A stretch of DNA of 9,536 nt from an uncultured Lachnospiraceae bacterium (lineage in GTDB: Bacteria > Bacillota_A > Clostridia > Lachnospirales > Lachnospiraceae). Positions 6,400 to 9,536 of this stretch are shown here, piece after piece (the stretch's first letter is position 1; each line of letters opens with the position of its first letter). Both the position numbers and the translations under genes were made by a program. Under the pieces are notes generated by a model that worked only from the letters and a program-made list of their open reading frames with translations, did not search any database and was not told the origin of the DNA. The stretch spans positions 1 through 9,536 of the forward strand of contig CADBME010000272.1 in NCBI GenBank assembly GCA_902795715.1, read 5' to 3'.

Positions 6400-7632
6400 T
6401 TACTTACGGACTCTGTAGATATTTGCTCTCATATCCGTTAATGTACCGGAAACAAAGAGAATCAGGATTTTCTTTCCCTTTACAATCTTGATGCCCTCCG
6501 GCTCCCTGAAAGAGAGAACAGAGGCTCCCCGGACAACCTTTTTGGTCTTATGTTTTGTATTATAATTGATTGTCCGGATAATGGTCGGCTGGAACTTGCG
6601 CTTGGGATCATATCCCCTTAGAAATTCCCTGGAGGGACTTCCCTCGATGGTGTATATGATCTTTCCGGTTATATCAAAGCCCTGAAAATCCCCTTCTGTC
6701 GGACGGACACGGATGGATTTCAGCGGATTATGAACGTGAATCTTCCTCCCTCTGTAGAGCCTGTAAACCTGGAAATACTGTTCTCCCTTGTAGGTATAGC
6801 GGACAGCAAGCCGGTTGCTGCTGATATTGACAGCAGGATAGACATTGGAAACCTTCTTTCCGTACCTTCCTTTGGGAATCCGGTACCTTATGGATCCATG
6901 TCCGATCAGGGTCTTGCCCGGCACAAAACGGAAGGCTGTAATACTGGTTGAATTCCAGGAGTTCTTCTGGCTGTCGCCCCCGGTCCACAGGTAAGTCTTT
7001 CCCCGGGACTTGCTGCAGTCAAGGTTGGTACCATGGCCGAACCGTCTAAGATTCATAAAAGATGAAGTATACTTGTCCAGCCCGGTATACTGAACACGGG
7101 TCAGTCGGAGATGCCCTTTGTAGGGGTTGGTCATCTGCAGAAAATAGTAATACTTTTCGTCTTTACAGAAGGACTGAATCCAGCGTTTGGATGCCAGACA
7201 GGTCGCTGCCTGCATAAGGGTAAGATCACTTGTAGCCGGCTCTGCCTGGACAGGCTTATAGGGATTCACGGTCGGAGGAATAACCTGGCCGGTCCCACTA
7301 TTATCCCCGCTGCCGGTACCGTTTTCATTCCCTGTACCGGTTTCGTTGCCTGTACCGGTCTCGTTACCGCTGCCGGTATTTTCATCCCCATAGGAACTGA
7401 TTCCCTTTCTTTCCGTCCGGTCAATCAATTCATCTTCAAAGCCGGTTTCATCGTAGGGGGACGGTCCGAATGATTCCGATTCCGAATCATAGCCGGAATA
7501 ATCCGTCGAAGCAGCGCGGACATCCGCCGGAAAAAGGCCATTCCAGAAACCGGCTGCCAGGATCACAAAAGCCATGATGGCAGCTGCCATTTTCAATAAA
7601 AATCCATTATTATTATTTTTTTTCTGCATCAT
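6400..7632 (-). CDS. Secreted protein with Gly/Thr/Asn linker and TagC/helveticin-like beta-propeller domain
   Basis: A 410-residue exported protein. Residues 1-41 are a signal peptide: lysines, NNNN, a hydrophobic core LLKMAAAIMAFVILAAGFW, and a likely cleavage after VRA or VRAA near 40-41. No sorting motif, lipobox or second TM segment is seen, so it is probably released or held non-covalently. Residues 42-85 are acidic; 86-115 are an imperfect 6-residue repeat (GTGNET type). The rest (~135-410) is beta-rich with FCKDEKYYYFLQM, RRFGHGTNLDC, YLWTGGDSQ and ITAFRFVPG. This resembles the propeller of the TagC / helveticin J / P68 receptor-binding group by motif memory, not by search. GAGGGAG lies 4 nt before the first Met and 7 nt before the second; M2 (7629) may be the true start. 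It is the first long gene of the locus. A surface role is inferred; the binding partner is unknown. Confidence 0.75.
   Translation of the reverse strand: MMQKKNNNNGFLLKMAAAIMAFVILAAGFWNGLFPADVRAASTDYSGYDSESESFGPSPYDETGFEDELIDRTERKGISSYGDENTGSGNETGTGNETGTGNENGTGSGDNSGTGQVIPPTVNPYKPVQAEPATSDLTLMQAATCLASKRWIQSFCKDEKYYYFLQMTNPYKGHLRLTRVQYTGLDKYTSSFMNLRRFGHGTNLDCSKSRGKTYLWTGGDSQKNSWNSTSITAFRFVPGKTLIGHGSIRYRIPKGRYGKKVSNVYPAVNISSNRLAVRYTYKGEQYFQVYRLYRGRKIHVHNPLKSIRVRPTEGDFQGFDITGKIIYTIEGSPSREFLRGYDPKRKFQPTIIRTINYNTKHKTKKVVRGASVLSFREPEGIKIVKGKKILILFVSGTLTDMRANIYRVRK
7288..7377 (-). repeat. Coding tandem repeat (Gly-Thr-Gly-Asn-Glu-Thr linker)
   Basis: An imperfect 18-bp tandem unit (plus strand CCTGTACCGGTTTCGTTG and variants) inside the secreted-protein gene. 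It encodes residues 86-115 of the flexible linker between the acidic N-terminal part and the beta-rich domain. Copy number may vary between strains. Confidence 0.65.
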
Positions 7633-7659
7633 GCCACTCCCTCTATCAAAAAGCTTTTT

Positions 7660-7749
7660 TCATACAGAACAGGTTAACGGGTTGCTTAATGTCATAATCT
7701 CTAAATCGGCCGGCAGAACAAGGGACTGAATTTCATCAAAATCCATCAT
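7660..7749 (-). CDS. Possible 29-residue small protein or leader peptide
   Basis: A 30-codon frame starts with two Met codons (7749, 7746) preceded by GGAG at 4-7 nt, and ends in TGA 27 nt before the secreted-protein start. The peptide begins MMDFDEIQSLVLPADLEIM and ends LSNPLTCSV. It is acidic, has one Cys near the C-terminus and no TM segment. It lies between the extended -10 promoter at 7776-7784 and the ribosome site of the next gene, so it would be the first reading frame of the transcript. The look (acidic DFDEIQ...LPADLEI part, short Cys-bearing end) is reminiscent of RiPP precursors, but no modifying enzyme is visible here. A translated leader or chance ORF is equally possible. I do not recognise a family. 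Confidence 0.4.
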   Translation of the reverse strand: MMDFDEIQSLVLPADLEIMTLSNPLTCSV

Positions 7750-7775
7750 CCGTCTCCAATTATTATCCGGCTATT

Positions 7776-7784
7776 AGTATATCA
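7776..7784 (-). promoter_or_regulatory. Extended -10 promoter of the TerY-type locus
   Basis: On the minus strand TGATATACT: a TATACT box with a TGn extension. The -35 position at 17 nt reads AACATG and is poor. The inverted repeat at 7801-7818 overlaps that position, so an activator may be needed (inference). It lies 27 nt upstream of the small ORF and about 145 nt upstream of the secreted-protein gene. Confidence 0.5.
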
Positions 7785-7800
7785 TATATTTTCATCTCCA

Positions 7801-7818
7801 TGTTAGAATTTCTTAACA
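7801..7818. repeat. Inverted repeat overlapping the -35 region
   Basis: TGTTAGAA and TTCTTAACA are complementary apart from one extra base (plus strand TGTTAGAATTTCTTAACA). Placed across the -35 position of the minus-strand promoter, it is a candidate operator. No regulator can be assigned with certainty. Confidence 0.4.
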
Positions 7819-7898
7819 ATTACTTATTACTTTTTGTCCTCTCATAACATTTTTAAAGTACATATCCGGAGAAAAACAGACAGGCAGGATAGCCCGCC

Positions 7899-7927
7899 TT
7901 CACATGAGGCAAAAGCTGTGCTATGAT
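7899..7927 (+). promoter_or_regulatory. Sigma-A type promoter of the LpdD-like gene
   Basis: TTCACA (7899-7904), a 17-nt spacer, and TATGAT (7922-7927) with a TGC extension just upstream: a good match to TTGACA-N17-TATAAT with extended -10. Transcription would start around 7934, leaving a leader of about 100 nt. That leader holds the CAGGGTCAAAA motif and a small stem, GGCATG/CATGCC (7981-7986 with 7993-7998). Confidence 0.65.
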
Positions 7928-7940
7928 ATCAGGGTCAAAA
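7923..7940. repeat. Third copy of the CAGGGTCAAAA intergenic motif
   Basis: ATGATATCAGGGTCAAAA on the plus strand matches 17 of 18 bases of the reverse complement of the copies at 2410-2427 and 2462-2479. Here its 5' part is the -10 box of a convincing promoter, and the rest is the region around the expected transcript start. Confidence 0.65.
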
Positions 7941-8032
7941 GAGAGAAGGGATTGAGCAGAGTTGCCTGCGGACAATTCCCGGCATGCCCGGACATGCCAT
8001 GCATTCACATCATACCATAGGAGAAAAAACTT

Positions 8033-8383
8033 ATGAAATTCCACAGAGTTTTGCTATTTACCAGCCTTCAGATGGACATAACTCCGGTCGGTGAAGATCT
8101 CCATGTCCTCCTCACCAGCGACGGTGCTCCCTATATTGGATGTACGGCTCACGCCTTTCCCCGTCAGGATTCCGACCCGGAAATCACCATCATCTCCTCC
8201 GACCAGGATCCTGAAAAGTATTTTACCATCTATGTCGCCGATCAGCTTGCCCGCAAAACCGGACAAAATGTAATCTGCACAGGAGGTGTCTTTGTCGAAG
8301 ATCCGGACCAGTACCAGACAGATAAGCTGTATGAAAATATTGATGAGATGATCATGGACTGGATCAACTTCCTTTCGGATTAA
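8033..8383 (+). CDS. Small protein resembling the LpdD-like (prenylated-flavin chaperone-like) family
   Basis: A 116-residue soluble protein, transcribed divergently from the TerY-type locus. AGGAG lies 9 nt before the ATG at 8033. The pattern DGAPYIGCTAHAFPR (30-44) followed late by VICTGGVFVEDP and an acidic C-terminal helix (YENIDEMIMDWINFL) recalls LpdD-like proteins, where G..PHIGAVALA.PR is followed by a V..GIH.D segment. The match is from memory of the pattern and is moderate; the usual His of PHIG is Tyr here. LpdD is associated with UbiD-type decarboxylase operons, but none is in the window, so the function here is open. The start is not ambiguous and the frame is intact. It has its own promoter (7899-7927), and the inverted repeat at 8440-8483 lies 57 nt past its stop. 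Confidence 0.7.
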   Translation: MKFHRVLLFTSLQMDITPVGEDLHVLLTSDGAPYIGCTAHAFPRQDSDPEITIISSDQDPEKYFTIYVADQLARKTGQNVICTGGVFVEDPDQYQTDKLYENIDEMIMDWINFLSD

Positions 8384-8439
8384 GAAACCATCGGCAAGAC
8401 GCAGCCACATGCCCCCTCTCCGCCCTTATAGCGAAAAAG

Positions 8440-8483
8440 ATCCCGAAAGAAAAACTGCACCAGGGCATTTTTTCTTTCGGGAT
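8440..8483. terminator. Strong inverted repeat, probable bidirectional terminator
   Basis: Perfect 15-bp arms, ATCCCGAAAGAAAAA (8440-8454) and its complement (8469-8483), around a 14-nt loop. It lies between the convergent genes ending at 8383 (+) and 8616 (-). Read on the minus strand it is followed by CTTTTTCG, so it is the better terminator for the LytTR gene. On the plus strand the following bases are not U-rich, though the 3' arm itself starts with a T-run. The remaining 8484-8615 is AT-rich, with only an 11-bp repeat TATTATTTGCT (8531-8541 and 8544-8554). Confidence 0.75.
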
Positions 8484-8615
8484 TCAATACTTCTATGTAT
8501 TTTTATCTTATTCTATATACTTATATCTCTTATTATTTGCTGCTATTATTTGCTTCATGCTTTCCGGCAAATCAAAGTGAATCATATGGAAGAATCATAT
8601 CGAATCCGCCTGAGA

Positions 8616-9317
8616 CTATTCATTCTCCAGATATTCCACATAGCCAGCCCTGGTTTCCATATACCTTGACTGGCTGATGGGAAGCTTCATGCCGTTCTCC
8701 AGGAGTATCTCATACTTTTCCAGCTGAGAGACATGCATAAGATTAACCGCATAGCTCTTATGGCACTGAAGAAAATACACTCCATGTTCATATCTGAGAA
8801 AGTCCGAAATCTTCAGATTGATGGACTTGATCAGGCCGTCATGCCCGTAAATGTTCAGCTTTCTCTTATCACTTTCCACATAATAAATCCGCGTGTAGGG
8901 TATAGTGAAAATCCCCTGCTTATTGATTACGGTAAAATTCTTCTCCTTGGAAAGGCTAAGTTCTTTCATGGCACGGTTGAGTGCACTTCTCACATGTTCT
9001 TCATTCAGATGTTTTGATAAAACATAAGTCGGCCTGGAATGAAAAATCTCGAAAATAACGGGATCTACGTCAGTAATATAAATCAGCTTCAAGTCACTGC
9101 GAAGCTCCTGCAGCCTGGCATAGTACTTGATGGCCGCATCGTCACCCCCGGATACGGAAACAAAAAGAATCTTATAGATGCTGCCCTTGCGAAGATCTTC
9201 CTTAAGCTCCTGAAGACTGCCCCAGATCTTCACCTGACAGTTGGCACATTGCTCCATGATTATGTCATTCAGTCGATACGCTATTTCATTATCATTTTCC
9301 AGAATACCAATATTCAT
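8616..9317 (-). CDS. LytTR-family response regulator with degenerate receiver
   Basis: A 233-residue DNA-binding regulator. Residues 1-~115 fold like a CheY receiver (MNIGILENDNEIAYRL; IYITDVD with the conserved Thr; YVLSKHL with the conserved Lys). The phosphoacceptor strand reads ILFVSVSGGDD, where active members have (I/L)FLDI, so the Asp is replaced by Ser. Residues ~127-231 are a LytTR domain: FTVINKQGIFTIPYTRIYYVES, LKISDFLRYEHGVYFLQCHKSYAVNL, and the end LPISQSRY. These proteins usually bind promoters as dimers at direct repeats. AGAGGTG precedes the ATG at 9317. No histidine kinase gene is in the window. It sits alone with its own promoter (9428-9436), so control by phosphorylation is doubtful and another input or constitutive binding is possible. 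Whether it regulates the TerY-type locus is not shown. Confidence 0.93.
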   Translation of the reverse strand: MNIGILENDNEIAYRLNDIIMEQCANCQVKIWGSLQELKEDLRKGSIYKILFVSVSGGDDAAIKYYARLQELRSDLKLIYITDVDPVIFEIFHSRPTYVLSKHLNEEHVRSALNRAMKELSLSKEKNFTVINKQGIFTIPYTRIYYVESDKRKLNIYGHDGLIKSINLKISDFLRYEHGVYFLQCHKSYAVNLMHVSQLEKYEILLENGMKLPISQSRYMETRAGYVEYLENE

Positions 9318-9427
9318 AACGCACCTCTTTCATACATATCCGACCTGCATATCTCACGTTCCTGCTAACCAAAAACAAGCAAAATTAGTCTGAAAAAAAT
9401 TACAAAAACGAAAAATAGCTTTTATGT

Positions 9428-9436
9428 ATTATACCA
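9428..9436 (-). promoter_or_regulatory. Extended -10 promoter of the LytTR gene
   Basis: TGGTATAAT on the minus strand: a perfect TATAAT with a TGn extension, about 110 nt upstream of the LytTR start. No TTGACA-like -35 is seen at 17 nt, which is common for extended -10 promoters. Confidence 0.6.
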
Positions 9437-9505
9437 TAAACCCTTTTTCTTTTATTTTTTAATTATTGCAGTTTGTACCTTGATTTTGACACTCCATACA
9501 GTCCT

Positions 9506-9525
9506 ATTTCTAACTTTTTAGAAAT
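9506..9525. repeat. AT-rich inverted repeat upstream of the LytTR promoter
   Basis: Perfect 8-bp arms ATTTCTAA (9506-9513) and TTAGAAAT (9518-9525) with a 4-nt spacer, about 70 nt upstream of the -10 box. It could be an operator or the end of a terminator for a gene beyond the window. The rest of 9318-9536 is AT-rich and shows no gene. Confidence 0.4.
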
Positions 9526-9536
9526 GATTTATCCAA

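Noticed and set aside
7288..7377. Tandem repeat as a CRISPR-like array
   Set aside because: The 18-bp units are contiguous, without spacers, in frame, and encode a low-complexity linker.
7648..7661. A/T palindrome AAAAAAGCTTTTTT as a terminator
   Set aside because: The stem is nearly all A-T with no loop and sits right before a ribosome site. It is unlikely to stop transcription.
7853..8044. Minus-strand 63-codon frame in the divergent region
   Set aside because: It is antisense to the promoter and leader of the LpdD-like gene, has no ribosome site, and its composition looks random.
8409..8669. Plus-strand 86-codon frame with a hydrophobic stretch
   Set aside because: It starts before and runs through the terminator hairpin, then overlaps the LytTR gene. 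The hydrophobic part follows from AT-rich sequence and there is no ribosome site.
1..9536. tRNA, rRNA, transposase or integrase
   Set aside because: None of these could be recognised on either strand; the locus shows no visible insertion-sequence ends or attachment site.

Overview
The window looks like the chromosome of a low-to-moderate GC Bacillota, probably a Clostridia of the Lachnospiraceae type. This rests on strong GGAGG-type ribosome binding sites, AT-rich intergenic regions with extended -10 promoters, a LytTR regulator, and the flavour of the proteins. The genus cannot be fixed from the sequence alone.

Most of the window (positions 1 to about 7750) is one co-directional minus-strand locus. 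Read 5' to 3' on that strand it holds: a possible 29-residue ORF (7749-7660); a secreted protein with a Gly/Thr/Asn-rich linker and a predicted beta-propeller (7632-6400); a 181-bp structured leader; a TerY-like vWA protein (6218-5262); a Ser/Thr-type kinase with zinc ribbon and FHA-like tail (5213-3858); a second protein with the same tail in which the kinase region is a pseudokinase without an N-lobe (3819-2479); a 100-bp gap with a direct repeat; a second TerY-like vWA protein (2378-1572); a PP2C phosphatase (1570-776); a stand-alone TerY-C cysteine-rich domain (753-403); and the start of a serine O-acetyltransferase (400-1, cut by the window edge).

The vWA + PP2C + kinase set matches the known 'TerY phosphorylation triad', related to the E. 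coli yegL-pphC-yegI genes and to the Gao_TerY type of antiphage candidate. This copy is enlarged: two vWA proteins, a kinase plus a pseudokinase, and TerY-C as a separate protein. It also has an exported protein upstream and a cysteine-biosynthesis gene tightly coupled downstream. A working model, by inference, is a cytoplasmic phospho-signalling complex. The vWA proteins would be metal-dependent scaffolds, the kinase and PP2C would set phosphorylation state, and the pseudokinase would be an allosteric partner. The output is unknown.

Right of this locus, a divergent plus-strand gene (8033-8383) resembles the LpdD-like small-protein family and has a clear promoter. It converges on a minus-strand LytTR regulator (9317-8616) whose receiver lacks the phosphoacceptor aspartate. 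A strong inverted repeat at 8440-8483 separates the two. An 18-bp intergenic motif, TTTTGACCCTGATATYAT, occurs three times. It overlaps or abuts possible -10 elements and is not explained by any gene.
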